Assembly: GCF_900182655.1 (NCBI RefSeq)
Contig: NZ_FXTC01000009.1
Location: 62,001 to 126,000 of the forward strand
DNA: 64,000 nt
Source: Chryseobacterium rhizoplanae
GTDB taxonomy: Bacteria > Bacteroidota > Bacteroidia > Flavobacteriales > Weeksellaceae
Reading direction: 5' to 3'
Positions 18,608 to 27,912 of this stretch are shown in pieces. How positions within the stretch are numbered: position 1 is the first letter of the stretch; each line of letters opens with the position of its first letter. The notes under the pieces are model-generated. The model was not told the origin of the DNA and ran no database searches. It saw only the letters and a program-made list of their open reading frames with translations. The position numbers and the translations under genes were made by a program.

Positions 18608-18615
18608 CAAAATTA
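18608..18615 (-). promoter_or_regulatory. -7 element of the exbB operon
   Basis: TAATTTTG on the minus strand, 51 bases upstream of exbB, fits the TAnnTTTG consensus. No TTTG is found at the -33 position. The surrounding 240-base gap up to leuS is very AT-rich and holds no gene. Confidence 0.35.
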
Positions 18616-18797
18616 ATTAAAATGCAAGAGTCTTAATTAAACATTTTGCTTTTTTTTGATAAAGAAATTTTAATACGATTTCGATATAATAATTATTTTT
18701 AATTATTTTATTTATTTTTTCCAAATTTAACATTTGAGTTAAAAAATCAAAAAAATAAGACACCCATTTTTTTTAATTTCCCAATGTTAAATTTTAT

Positions 18798-21700
18798 TTA
18801 AATTACGATATTCACAATACGGTGAGGGACTACAATGATTTTTTTAGGGGTTTTACCCTCCAAAATCTGTTGCATTTTCTCACTCGAAATCACCAAATCT
18901 TCCACTTCTTTGGCAGATAATTGAGCTGAAAGTGAAATTTTGAACTTCATTTTACCGTTTACACTTACCGGATACTGAATTTCGTCTTCTACAAGATAAT
19001 CTTCATTTAATACCGGGAAGTGTTCAAATTCAATAGACGTATCATGTCCTAACAAACTCCATAGTTCTTCACAGATGTGAGGAGCATATGGAGAAATGAT
19101 AACGGCCAGCGGTTCTAAAATATTGCGCTTGTTGCATTTTATTTTCTGAAGCTCGTTTACTGCAATCATAAATGATGATACGGATGTATTGAAAGAGAAG
19201 TTTTCAATATCATATACCACCTTCTTTATTAAGGTATGTAAAACTTTGTATTCCGCTTTTGTAGGTTCTTCTTCTGAAACTTCAAATGAGTCTTCGTTGA
19301 AATACAGATTCCAGAATTTTTTAAGGAAGCCATATACTCCACTTAATCCCTGAGTATTCCAGGGCTTGGATTGTTCTAATGGCCCCAGGAACATTTCATA
19401 CAGTCTTAAACCGTCAGCTCCGTACTCTTCACAGATGTCATCAGGGTTTACCACATTGTATTTTGACTTGGACATTTTCTCTACTTCACGGTCTGTGATG
19501 TATTTTCCGTCTTCCAGAATAAATTCTGCATTAGCATAATCCGGTCTCCAGGCTTTGAAAGCTTCGGTATCCAATTCATCAGAAGTTCCTTTTAATAAGG
19601 ATACGTCGACGTGAATCTGTGAAAATATATTCTTACTTGGATCATAAACCTTTAGAATAACATCATCAATTTTGTAATCCCTATTAATTACATCATTTAT
19701 CCTATCTAAAATTGTTTGTTTATTATCCGAAATAATATCATTCAGAATTGAGACTGTAGAATCATATGAAACATTCTTAGAAACATAGTAATTATTTAAA
19801 AATGATGGAGAGCTTCCCCACGCTAAAGACTCATTAGTTTTTGCATCGAAAACTTCTATACCAAAATGTAACCTCTTTACAAATGCGCTCATCCCTAAGA
19901 TCATCCCCTGGTTGATCAATTTCTGGAATGGCTCATCATGATTGATATACCCTCTGTCTTTTAAGAACATATTCCAGAAACGGGAATATAATAAGTGGCC
20001 TGTTGCGTGTTCGCTGCCACCAATATATAAATCTACCTGTCCCCAATAATCTGAAAGGTCTTTTGCACAGAACTCTCCGTCATTCTTAGGATCCATATAT
20101 CTAAGGAAATACCATGAGCTTCCTGCCCAGCCTGGCATAGTAGATAATTCTAATGGGAAAATAGTTTTATCATCAACAAGATCTGTAGCAACTACTTTCT
20201 GGTTAGCTTCATCCCATGCAAATTCTTTCGCATTTCCTAATGGCGGATCTCCGTCTTCTGTTGGCAAATATTTTTCAACTTCAGGAAGTTCCAATGGTAA
20301 AGCAGAGGTCGGCAATGTGTAAGGCATCCCATCCTTATAATATATAGGAACAGGTTCTCCCCAATAACGCTGTCTTGAGAAAATTGCATCACGCTGTCTG
20401 TAGTTTGTTGTTCCATGACCGATACCTTTAGTTTCGATTTCAGCAATGATTTTTGATTTCGCGTCATTATAACTCAATCCGTTTAAGAAATCAGAGTTTA
20501 CGCAAACGGAGTCTTTGGAATCAAAAGATTTCTCCTGAACGTCTTCTTCAGTTTCTACAACTTTTTTAATTTCAAGGTTAAATTTCTTTGCAAATCTGTG
20601 GTCACGCTCATCATGTGCCGGAACAGCCATAACCGCTCCTGTTCCATATCCCATCAATACATAGTCTGAAATATAGATCGGCATTTTCTCATTGCTGAAC
20701 GGATTGATTGCATAACTTCCTGTGAAAGCTCCACTCACGTTTTTCACATCAGACATTCTGTCTCTTTCTGTTTTTTTGGAAGTTTCTTCAATATAAGTAT
20801 CTACTTCTACTTTCTGAGCATCGGTAGTAATAGTTTCTACTAATGGATTTTCCGGAGCCAATACCATAAAGGTTGCTCCAAAAATGGTATCAGGTCTAGT
20901 TGTAAATACCTCAACAATTTCATCGTGGCCTTCAACCTTAAACTGAACCTGTGCACCCTGAGATTTTCCAATCCAGTATTCCTGGGAATCTTTCAATGGC
21001 TGTGGCCAGTCCAAAGTATTTAATCCTTGTAATAATCTTTCAGAGTAAGCAGAAATTCTCATACTCCACTGCATCATTTTCTTTTGGAAAACAGGGAACC
21101 CTCCTCTTTCAGATTTACCGTCTTTCACTTCATCATTTGCCAATACAGTTCCTAATGCAGGACACCAGTTCACCGTAGTTTCAGCTCTGTAAGCAAGACG
21201 ATAATTTAACAGGATATCTTCTTTATCAAGATCGGAAGCCAGCTTCCATTCCTCTGCTGTGAAATTTAATTCATCGTTTTGATTGGCATTTAATCCTTCG
21301 GTTCCTTTTTCTTCAAAATGTTGGATTAATGAATCAATAGATTCTGCCTTATCAGTATTTTTATTGTACCAAGAGTGGTACAGCTGGATAAAGATCCACT
21401 GTGTCCATTTATAGTAAGAGGCATCTGAAGTTCTTACTTCTCTGCTCCAGTCGAATGAAAATCCGATTTTTCTTAACTGCTCTTCGTATCTGTTGATGTT
21501 TTGTTCTGTAGTAATAGCCGGATGCTGTCCTGTCTGAATAGCATACTGCTCAGCAGGAAGTCCAAAGCTGTCATATCCTACCGGGTGAAGAACATTAAAC
21601 CCCTGATGTCTTTTGTATCTTGCATAGATATCCGATGCTATATATCCCAGCGGATGACCTACGTGAAGACCTGCTCCGGATGGATACGGAAACATATCGA

Positions 21701-21806
21701 GTACATAAAATTTGGGTTTATCTGTATTATTAGAGGTTTTATAGGTTTGATTTTCCTCCCAGTATTTCTGCCACTTTTTTTCTATCTGCTGATGATCGTA
21801 AAACAC
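18798..21806 (-). CDS. leuS: Leucyl-tRNA synthetase with an unusual insert
   Basis: A 1002-residue class I synthetase that charges tRNA-Leu. The HIGH region is PYPSGAGLHVGHPLGY, the editing (CP1) domain has TTRPDTIFGATFMVLAPENP, and KMSKS is at about residue 777. The start is GTG: no ATG occurs between it and the upstream in-frame TAA. The protein is longer than the 920-950 residues I would expect for this group; the surplus lies at about residues 640-730, between GMILGMSAFV and HVDVSLLKG, where a stretch with little resemblance to synthetases is found. All core motifs are intact, so the enzyme should be active. Confidence 0.94.
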   Translation of the reverse strand: MFYDHQQIEKKWQKYWEENQTYKTSNNTDKPKFYVLDMFPYPSGAGLHVGHPLGYIASDIYARYKRHQGFNVLHPVGYDSFGLPAEQYAIQTGQHPAITTEQNINRYEEQLRKIGFSFDWSREVRTSDASYYKWTQWIFIQLYHSWYNKNTDKAESIDSLIQHFEEKGTEGLNANQNDELNFTAEEWKLASDLDKEDILLNYRLAYRAETTVNWCPALGTVLANDEVKDGKSERGGFPVFQKKMMQWSMRISAYSERLLQGLNTLDWPQPLKDSQEYWIGKSQGAQVQFKVEGHDEIVEVFTTRPDTIFGATFMVLAPENPLVETITTDAQKVEVDTYIEETSKKTERDRMSDVKNVSGAFTGSYAINPFSNEKMPIYISDYVLMGYGTGAVMAVPAHDERDHRFAKKFNLEIKKVVETEEDVQEKSFDSKDSVCVNSDFLNGLSYNDAKSKIIAEIETKGIGHGTTNYRQRDAIFSRQRYWGEPVPIYYKDGMPYTLPTSALPLELPEVEKYLPTEDGDPPLGNAKEFAWDEANQKVVATDLVDDKTIFPLELSTMPGWAGSSWYFLRYMDPKNDGEFCAKDLSDYWGQVDLYIGGSEHATGHLLYSRFWNMFLKDRGYINHDEPFQKLINQGMILGMSAFVKRLHFGIEVFDAKTNESLAWGSSPSFLNNYYVSKNVSYDSTVSILNDIISDNKQTILDRINDVINRDYKIDDVILKVYDPSKNIFSQIHVDVSLLKGTSDELDTEAFKAWRPDYANAEFILEDGKYITDREVEKMSKSKYNVVNPDDICEEYGADGLRLYEMFLGPLEQSKPWNTQGLSGVYGFLKKFWNLYFNEDSFEVSEEEPTKAEYKVLHTLIKKVVYDIENFSFNTSVSSFMIAVNELQKIKCNKRNILEPLAVIISPYAPHICEELWSLLGHDTSIEFEHFPVLNEDYLVEDEIQYPVSVNGKMKFKISLSAQLSAKEVEDLVISSEKMQQILEGKTPKKIIVVPHRIVNIVI

Positions 21807-21935
21807 TTTATATATATGTTATATGTTAGACTTTAAAATATTGAATTATTTTTTCTTTTTAACAAGATTCACAAAAATAATGATTTTAAAGTAAATGGAA
21901 ATTTAATTTATGATGAATTGCAATTCTGTCTTCAA

Positions 21936-21962
21936 CAAAAAAATCCCATCCGGAGATGAGAT
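21936..21962 (-). terminator. Terminator after the lipocalin-like gene
   Basis: Eight-base stem (21943-21950 with 21955-21962, one G-U pair) with a four-base loop, followed on the minus strand by seven T, 28 bases after the stop. Confidence 0.65.
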
Positions 21963-21989
21963 CTGTTTTATATCCTGAAGTATATACTA

Positions 21990-22463
21990 TTATTGAATAA
22001 CTCTTTTGAAGGTATATGTTCTTGTCTGGAATATTTTCGGATCCTGAGTTTCCTCTCTTACAGCAAGATTGAGCGTTGTATCATCCAAAGTAATAACCTT
22101 TGCATTCTGAGGCTCTACAATCCCCTGAATTTTCATTTGAACGTCTTTTCCTTCCTTATTATAGGTATAATTGAATTTTACATCAGAAAGAATAGCACAC
22201 TGACCAGGCGTAGCCGTATCTCCCCAGTTTGTTTTTCCTCCTTTGGAGTCAGCGCTGAACCACCATCTTGTTTGTTTCTGACAATCTGTATAAGTAATCG
22301 TGTTAGAAACCGGGTCTTCACCCACCTCAACAGTAGTAACTACTTCTTTTAATGGTTGCCAAGTCCCAACTAGAGGAGCTTCCAGAACAGTATCATTATT
22401 ATCACTACATCCTGTAGCTGCAAACAAAGACAAACCTGCAAATAGTAATGCTAATTTCTTCAT
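21990..22463 (-). CDS. Lipocalin-like lipoprotein
   Basis: A 157-residue lipoprotein with signal peptide and lipobox ATGC (Cys19). The mature part begins with the W of a lipocalin-like motif (LVGTWQPLKE) and ends with an R-T-Y-T-F-K-R-V strand, as in the small lipocalin-like proteins that are abundant in Bacteroidetes. It is probably anchored in a membrane facing the periplasm or outside. Ligand unknown. It is monocistronic. Confidence 0.7.
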   Translation of the reverse strand: MKKLALLFAGLSLFAATGCSDNNDTVLEAPLVGTWQPLKEVVTTVEVGEDPVSNTITYTDCQKQTRWWFSADSKGGKTNWGDTATPGQCAILSDVKFNYTYNKEGKDVQMKIQGIVEPQNAKVITLDDTTLNLAVREETQDPKIFQTRTYTFKRVIQ

Positions 22464-22636
22464 AGATCAATTTTTTCAAGCGCTAAAATTATAATTTTTT
22501 TGATTTATATTACTATTTTTTATGAAAAATTATTTCATCGACCTTTATTTATATATATTTTAAAACCCTCAGACCTCATTTTCCCTTTATTTAACAAATA
22601 ATGAATAGAGGCACCCATTCATTTTATTAAAAAAGT

Positions 22637-22644
22637 TATTTTTG
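22637..22644 (+). promoter_or_regulatory. -7 element before the acyltransferase
   Basis: TATTTTTG, 17 bases upstream of the ATG at 22662, fits TAnnTTTG. No clear -33 element. Confidence 0.4.
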
Positions 22645-22661
22645 CAAGAAAGAAAATACAA

Positions 22662-23639
22662 ATGCAGGATATTACGAAAAACAATTTTGATTTCATACGT
22701 GTTCTCCTAGCCTTTATTGTCTTTCTTGGACATCTTGGCACCCTCAGCGCTTCTCCCGATCTTAAAATTTTTGAGCACAGCCCTATAGAAATTGCTGTTT
22801 TCGGTTTCTTTGCAGTGAGCGGATTTCTTATTGCAAGGAGCTATGACAGGTCTTCAAGCCTGAAAAGTTATTTAAAAAAGAGAATCAGAAGAATTGTTCC
22901 CGCTTATTTATTGGTTATTTTCTTATGTGCAATTTTATTAAGTTTGGTAAGTACGTATTCTCTCACCGAATATTTCAGCAATACACAAGTTTATAAATAC
23001 CTTTTTTGGAATTCATTATTTTTAAATTTTAAAGCACCCTGGCTTCCCGGAGTTTTTGGAAATCAAGCAGTGAATGGTGCCTTATGGACACTGAAAATAG
23101 AAATGTGCTATTATTTCTCTGTACCGTTATTGTTTTTGCTTTTCGGAAAGAATAATAAATACAGGAATATAAGCTTAATTATTTTATACTTTTTATCACT
23201 TATTTATCTTAATTATTTTGAATCTTTACATAAAATTTCAGTTGCCAAGCAGCTTCCAGGAACACTATCCTATTTTATCCCCGGAATGCTGATTTACTTT
23301 AATTTTGATAAATTCATCAAGTATAAAAATATACTCTTCATCATTGCTCTTGCCACGGTGTGGATCGATTTATACTTAAACATTCAGCTTTTTTCCCCAA
23401 TGATGATCGGTGTTATTGTAATGTACATTGCCTATTCATTCAAATTCTTAAACAATTTCGGAAAATATGGTGATTTCACATACGGAATTTACATCTTTCA
23501 CTTCCCTATTATCAGAACTTTTCAGACTTTAGGGTTGTTTGAAGATTACAATCCATTTGTAATGGCTTTGGTATGTATGTTGGTGGTTATTGCGGTAGGG
23601 GTAAGCTCCTGGCATTTTTATGAAAAAAGATTTTTATAA
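22662..23639 (+). CDS. Acyltransferase family 3 (OafA/YrhL type) membrane protein
   Basis: A 325-residue integral membrane acyltransferase. It begins with the family pattern (NNFDFIRVLLAFIVFLGHLG), where the histidine in HLG is the expected catalytic one, followed by ARSYDRSSSLKSYLKKRIRRI and about ten hydrophobic helices, and ends FYEKRFL. Members of this family move acetyl or other acyl groups onto cell-surface sugars. The next genes encode a GT2 transferase and an unknown protein, and WaaA faces them, so lipopolysaccharide or exopolysaccharide modification is a fair inference. Confidence 0.88.
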   Translation: MQDITKNNFDFIRVLLAFIVFLGHLGTLSASPDLKIFEHSPIEIAVFGFFAVSGFLIARSYDRSSSLKSYLKKRIRRIVPAYLLVIFLCAILLSLVSTYSLTEYFSNTQVYKYLFWNSLFLNFKAPWLPGVFGNQAVNGALWTLKIEMCYYFSVPLLFLLFGKNNKYRNISLIILYFLSLIYLNYFESLHKISVAKQLPGTLSYFIPGMLIYFNFDKFIKYKNILFIIALATVWIDLYLNIQLFSPMMIGVIVMYIAYSFKFLNNFGKYGDFTYGIYIFHFPIIRTFQTLGLFEDYNPFVMALVCMLVVIAVGVSSWHFYEKRFL

Positions 23640-23662
23640 TTTTACAGTCTTAAAAAGCATAA

Positions 23663-24418
23663 ATGAAAGATCTTGTCTCCATTATCACTCCCTGTTATAA
23701 TTCTGCAGAATTTATCGAGGAAACCATACAGTCTGTTCTTAACCAAACCTATGAAAACTGGGAATGGCTGATTACTGATGACCTTTCCAAAGATAACACT
23801 GTTGAGATCATCAGAAAATACAATGATCCCAGAATAAAACTGCAGGTACTGGAGAAAAACGGAGGAGCAGGAAACGCCAGAAACAACAGCCTGGAAAGAG
23901 CCCAGGGCCGATATATTGCTTTTCTGGATTCTGATGATTACTGGTATCCTGAATATCTGGAAACAATGACGGATTACATGCAGGAACATAATGCAGAACT
24001 GGTCTATTGCAATTATTCCAGATGTGATGAGCAGCTTCAGCCTATTCTGAAAGATTTCATGGCTGATAAAGTCGTTACGTTTTCCAATCTGCTGAAGACA
24101 TGCCGTCTTGCACCGGTTTCCACGATGTACGATACCAAAAGGGTTGGAAAGTTTTTGTTCCCTGTAAAAAGCAAGCGTGAAGATCATGTGATGTGGCTTA
24201 ATCTTTTAAAAGTAATTCCTGAAGGAATCCCTGTAAAAAAGACACTCGCAAAATACAGAATGCGTGAAAACAGTGTTTCCAGAAAGAAAAAAAACATTAT
24301 CAAAGATCAATATCTTGTTTATAAAGATTTCATGGGCTTTTCAACATTAAAATCATTGTACTATACGGCGAACTGGGCACTGAACGGATTCATGAAGTAT
24401 TCGAAAATTTTCAATTAA
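23663..24418 (+). CDS. Glycosyltransferase family 2
   Basis: A 251-residue GT-A fold transferase. Motifs: VSIITPCYNSAEFIEETIQSV at the N-terminus (nucleotide-binding strand), DDLSKDNTVEII, and the metal-binding D-x-D in AFLDSDDYW (about residue 93). It ends without membrane helices and is probably a cytoplasmic, peripheral sugar transferase. It lies 23 bases after the acyltransferase and its stop overlaps the next start as TAATG. Confidence 0.9.
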   Translation: MKDLVSIITPCYNSAEFIEETIQSVLNQTYENWEWLITDDLSKDNTVEIIRKYNDPRIKLQVLEKNGGAGNARNNSLERAQGRYIAFLDSDDYWYPEYLETMTDYMQEHNAELVYCNYSRCDEQLQPILKDFMADKVVTFSNLLKTCRLAPVSTMYDTKRVGKFLFPVKSKREDHVMWLNLLKVIPEGIPVKKTLAKYRMRENSVSRKKKNIIKDQYLVYKDFMGFSTLKSLYYTANWALNGFMKYSKIFN

Positions 24419-25044
24419 TGGAGTATTCAAAAGAGTTCAAAGCCGCTCTGAGCGCTTTTTCCGGTCCCGAAAAAGACAAACTTATTTTCAGACTTCTGAG
24501 AAAGGATAAATTATTGTCTAAAAAGTTGTATTTCGAGCTTATTGATCCTGAAACCACAGATGATAAGAGAAATACAATGGAGGAAATTGTAACGGAAAAG
24601 GTTCTTTTAGCCTCAAAATATACCGGAAATGTGCCCTATTTTCTGACCATTATCCGAAAGATAAGTGCAGAAATCACTGAACACATCAAAATTACCACTG
24701 ATAAATTCGGGGAAGTTTCACTGAATCTTCTTCTCGTCAATAAAATCCTGGAAAACAACAGCGACCTCAGCAGACAAAGGTTTGACAATGTTTATAAGCT
24801 TTATATTTACATCATCAACAAAGTATTCAAATCCTTGACTCTTATTAAAAAACTGGATGAGGATTACTGGATGGAAATTGATGAATATCTGCGGGACACT
24901 CAAGAGAAAATATTGGCGAACCATTATCTTCAAAAACTATGCATTAACAACGGCCTTGATTTCAATTGGTTTGAATGCGAAAAAATACCTGACAATATTG
25001 ATCAAATTATGAAGGAAATAAAAAGTCAGGGATTTTTAAGATAA
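24418..25044 (+). CDS. Unknown protein coupled to the GT2 gene
   Basis: A 208-residue protein that I do not recognise. It is predicted mostly helical, with no signal peptide or membrane segment, charged throughout, starting MEYSKEFKAALSAFSGPEKD. The start codon overlaps the GT2 stop (TAATG), so translation is coupled. Its 3' end overlaps that of waaA on the other strand by nine bases. Coupling to a glycosyltransferase suggests a partner role, but nothing in the sequence proves it. Confidence 0.75.
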   Translation: MEYSKEFKAALSAFSGPEKDKLIFRLLRKDKLLSKKLYFELIDPETTDDKRNTMEEIVTEKVLLASKYTGNVPYFLTIIRKISAEITEHIKITTDKFGEVSLNLLLVNKILENNSDLSRQRFDNVYKLYIYIINKVFKSLTLIKKLDEDYWMEIDEYLRDTQEKILANHYLQKLCINNGLDFNWFECEKIPDNIDQIMKEIKSQGFLR

Positions 25045-26274
25045 AATTTTCTGCAGAATCATTTGAGTCGAATCTGGTTTTCCGTCTACGAATTTCCCTG
25101 CATTCTGAGACATTTCTGTAAGCTCTTCCTGATTATCTTCATTCATAAGAAATAAAACAAATTCTGCGGCTGTATATTCGTCTGGAAATGATTTTCCGCC
25201 ATTCGCAGCAATCAGGTCATCGGCTTCCGGATTCTTTTTATAATGATTTCCAAAAACTACAGGAACGCCAAAAGTTGCCGCTTCCAGAATATTATGAAGT
25301 CCGGCATCATGAAATCCTCCTCCTACAACAGCTGCATCTGCATAAGAATATAATTTTGATAATAAACCGATGCTGTCTATAATCAGAAGTTGAACGTTGT
25401 TAGTTGATATTTGAGCGTCTTGTATTTGACTATATGATAAAGCATCCGGAAATATACTTTTCAAATGCTCTACTCTTTTCAGATCATGGGGTGCCATAAT
25501 GAGTTTCACTGTATTATTTTTACGGGAAACTATTTCTGCTATTTTTTCTTCAGCCTGCCATGAACTCCCAAAGACCACAGCTTTATTTTCTCCTATAAAA
25601 TCCGCAATAAAATCAACATGGTTGTTCCGTTCACGAAGTTGCTTTACTCTGTCAAACCTTGTATCTCCCGTTACAGAAGACTTCATCAAACCTACACTTT
25701 TAGCCAGGGCTAATGAAAATTGAGTCTGATGAAAAAACCAATCTACATCTTTCTGAAGCTGCTTCACAAACCATTTACCATAAGAGGTAAAGAAAGATTG
25801 TCTTTCATAAAACAGGGCGGAAATAACGTAGATTTTTGTGCCTTTATTTTTAAGTTCAGCAAGCAGATTATACCAATAATCATATTTAACCGTAAAAAAT
25901 AGTTCTGTATTAAACTGTGATACAAATTCCTTCACAGTGTTTTTTTTATCAAATGGCAAGTAACAAATAACGTCTGCGATATGTTTCTTCTTAACGACAT
26001 TTTCATATCCTGAAGGAGAAAAAAAAGTCACCAGAACTTTATGTTGGGGAAAATTCTCTTTAAGCTTTTCCAGGACAGGCAGTCCCTGCTCATATTCTCC
26101 CAGACTTGCAGCATGCATCCAGATTACTTTATCCGTTTTTGCAAATGCTGATTTTACTTTATCTAACGACTGCTTTCTCCCTTCAACGCCTTTTTTAGTT
26201 TTACCATTAATCAATGCGAAAACCTTCATTCCGAAGATAAGGAGACTGATAAATATATTGTATAGAAAAGCCAT
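25036..26274 (-). CDS. waaA: 3-deoxy-D-manno-octulosonate (Kdo) transferase
   Basis: A 412-residue GT30 enzyme that attaches Kdo to lipid A precursor at the inner membrane. The N-terminus is a membrane anchor (MAFLYNIFISLLIFGMKVFALINGK), followed by the GT-B fold with the family sequence WMHAASLGEYEQGLPVLEKL, containing the conserved glutamate, and near the C-terminus AVVGGGFHDAGLHNILEAATFGVPVVFG, the sugar-nucleotide loop. The length is normal. It heads no visible kdo operon here and is followed on its own strand by no gene in the near range. Confidence 0.93.
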   Translation of the reverse strand: MAFLYNIFISLLIFGMKVFALINGKTKKGVEGRKQSLDKVKSAFAKTDKVIWMHAASLGEYEQGLPVLEKLKENFPQHKVLVTFFSPSGYENVVKKKHIADVICYLPFDKKNTVKEFVSQFNTELFFTVKYDYWYNLLAELKNKGTKIYVISALFYERQSFFTSYGKWFVKQLQKDVDWFFHQTQFSLALAKSVGLMKSSVTGDTRFDRVKQLRERNNHVDFIADFIGENKAVVFGSSWQAEEKIAEIVSRKNNTVKLIMAPHDLKRVEHLKSIFPDALSYSQIQDAQISTNNVQLLIIDSIGLLSKLYSYADAAVVGGGFHDAGLHNILEAATFGVPVVFGNHYKKNPEADDLIAANGGKSFPDEYTAAEFVLFLMNEDNQEELTEMSQNAGKFVDGKPDSTQMILQKILS

Positions 26275-26279
26275 GTTTA

Positions 26280-26624
26280 TTATTCTTTTATTTCAATTCT
26301 ATCATGATCCGCAGGTGGATTGGATATGACTAAAAATTCGATTTCTTCCGTGGATTCATTAGAGATAAAATGTTTTGATTCCGGTGCTATAGAAATAGAT
26401 TCTCCCTGTTTAACCGGATATTTCTCTTCATTGATATAGAATACAGCTTCTCCTTTCAGAATATAAAAAAACTGTTCTGCCACTTGATGATAATGCAGTT
26501 TTTCTGAAGTTCCTGCAGGCATCTTTTCCTGCTTTACAGATAAGCTTGGTGTATTTTTAAGGATCCAGCTGTCACAATGGTTTCCCCAGGTATAGTGTTC
26601 TGAATTATCTTTAGAATGTATCAT
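26280..26624 (-). CDS. Cupin domain protein
   Basis: A 114-residue single cupin barrel. The first motif (GTSEKLHYHQVAEQFFYILKGEAVFY) and second (VKQGESISIAPESKHFISN) hold the expected His and Glu metal ligands. No signal peptide. Small proteins of this kind bind metals and act as sugar isomerases, dioxygenases or sensors; the sequence does not decide. Its start overlaps the stop of the DUF1648 gene (ATGA), and it lies five bases from waaA. Confidence 0.85.
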   Translation of the reverse strand: MIHSKDNSEHYTWGNHCDSWILKNTPSLSVKQEKMPAGTSEKLHYHQVAEQFFYILKGEAVFYINEEKYPVKQGESISIAPESKHFISNESTEEIEFLVISNPPADHDRIEIKE

Positions 26625-27088
26625 TTGAATAGATGGGCAATAAAAAGTAATGCAGGAGTAAATAATACAACAGATAGAAATATAGTGGCAAATGAAATTC
26701 TAGGTTTTGCTTTCTCATCTGTAGCATATCTGAACATATAATCCTGAATATTTGTAAAAATGACTGCCAGTATCACAAAAAGAATTCTCAATCCAATTTT
26801 CATAATTAAAAACTGAGCATTCATATTCTGATCTGTAATTTCTACAGGGAAATTAGTATCTTCAGGATGTCTTAATCCATAAACAAACAAAGCATATAGA
26901 CCAAGAGCTAATACAGGCATCAGAAATGCATATATTTTCCCACCAAATCCATCAGCCTTTCCCTGCATATCAAAATGTACAGGAATTCTCTCTGGCAATG
27001 CGCTATAGTTTTTCAGGGTAAATCCCCACAAGAAAACGACCCATCCAAAATTAAAAATATCAAAAATTGTAAAAAGAATATTTTCCAT
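26621..27088 (-). CDS. DUF1648 membrane protein
   Basis: A 155-residue protein with four membrane helices. The loop after helix 1, YSALPERIPVHFDMQGKADGFG, is the DUF1648 signature also found in the SdpI immunity protein family, although the second SdpI part is missing. Function is not known. It is translationally coupled to the cupin gene and lies 22 bases after the NlpC/P60 gene. Confidence 0.82.
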   Translation of the reverse strand: MENILFTIFDIFNFGWVVFLWGFTLKNYSALPERIPVHFDMQGKADGFGGKIYAFLMPVLALGLYALFVYGLRHPEDTNFPVEITDQNMNAQFLIMKIGLRILFVILAVIFTNIQDYMFRYATDEKAKPRISFATIFLSVVLFTPALLFIAHLFK

Positions 27089-27110
27089 TTCAGATGAGAA
27101 TTAATGAGAA

Positions 27111-27827
27111 TTAAATTACACTTTTCAGCACTCTCAACTTGTGAGTATGTTTGTTCATTTCTTTATTGAAAATCCCTGTGGAATCCAATGTATCAATTCT
27201 TACTTTTCCGGAAGCATGAATAATTTTTTGATTATCCAGCATAATACCTACGTGAATAATTTTTCCTTCTGCATTTTCAAAGAAAGCAAGATCTCCTGGC
27301 TGTGTTTCTTCTACAAAGGTAAGTGGTTCTCCTACCTCAGCCTGTTGCGAAGCATCTCTTGGAATTTTAATATTGTGAATTTTATAGACCAGCTGGGTAA
27401 ATCCGGAACAGTCTACTGCAAAAAAGCTTTTGCCTCCCCACAAATAAGGTACATTAAGGAATTCTTTTGCCGTAAGTGCGATACTTTCCCGTACATCATG
27501 ACTTCTCCTTGAAGCAACCACCGGAAACTCCACTTCTGATCCCATAGACAATAATGTCTTCCCGTCATTCATTAATACAGAAGAAAAATCTTCAGTAACA
27601 ACAGTCACTTTTCTTGCTGCCAGTTCTTCATCCGTTACCGGTTTCAGCTGTTTGGTATCCATCCATCCTTCATAGCCGTCGTAGTGCATTTTTATTTTGG
27701 TCCAGTTTTTATCTACTTCCAAAATATCAGCACTTTCTCCAAACAATATTTCCGTAACAATTTCAGCTCTGTCAGAATTCTCTGCACGAACCGGCGCTAC
27801 TGTAACAATACAAATTCCTTTATTCAT
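27111..27827 (-). CDS. NlpC/P60 family (C40) peptidase with SH3 domain
   Basis: A 238-residue protein. Residues 1-75 form a bacterial SH3b domain, and residues 115-238 an NlpC/P60 cysteine peptidase with Cys in VDCSGFTQLVY, His in IIHVGIM and a third polar residue (HASG). Such enzymes cut within peptidoglycan stem peptides. There is no signal peptide, so it resembles YkfC-like gamma-D-glutamyl-L-diamino-acid peptidases that recycle muropeptides inside the cell; that role is inferred. Confidence 0.88.
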   Translation of the reverse strand: MNKGICIVTVAPVRAENSDRAEIVTEILFGESADILEVDKNWTKIKMHYDGYEGWMDTKQLKPVTDEELAARKVTVVTEDFSSVLMNDGKTLLSMGSEVEFPVVASRRSHDVRESIALTAKEFLNVPYLWGGKSFFAVDCSGFTQLVYKIHNIKIPRDASQQAEVGEPLTFVEETQPGDLAFFENAEGKIIHVGIMLDNQKIIHASGKVRIDTLDSTGIFNKEMNKHTHKLRVLKSVI

Positions 27828-27912
27828 TAACTCTCAGTTTAAAGATTGAATAATTTAAAGATTAAAAATACGATAGGTACCTCTTTAAATGTTTAATCCT
27901 TGAATGTTTTAA

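Noticed and set aside
26621-27088. The DUF1648 protein as a bacteriocin immunity protein (SdpI)
   Set aside because: Only the DUF1648 part is present; the additional SdpI region and any toxin gene are lacking.
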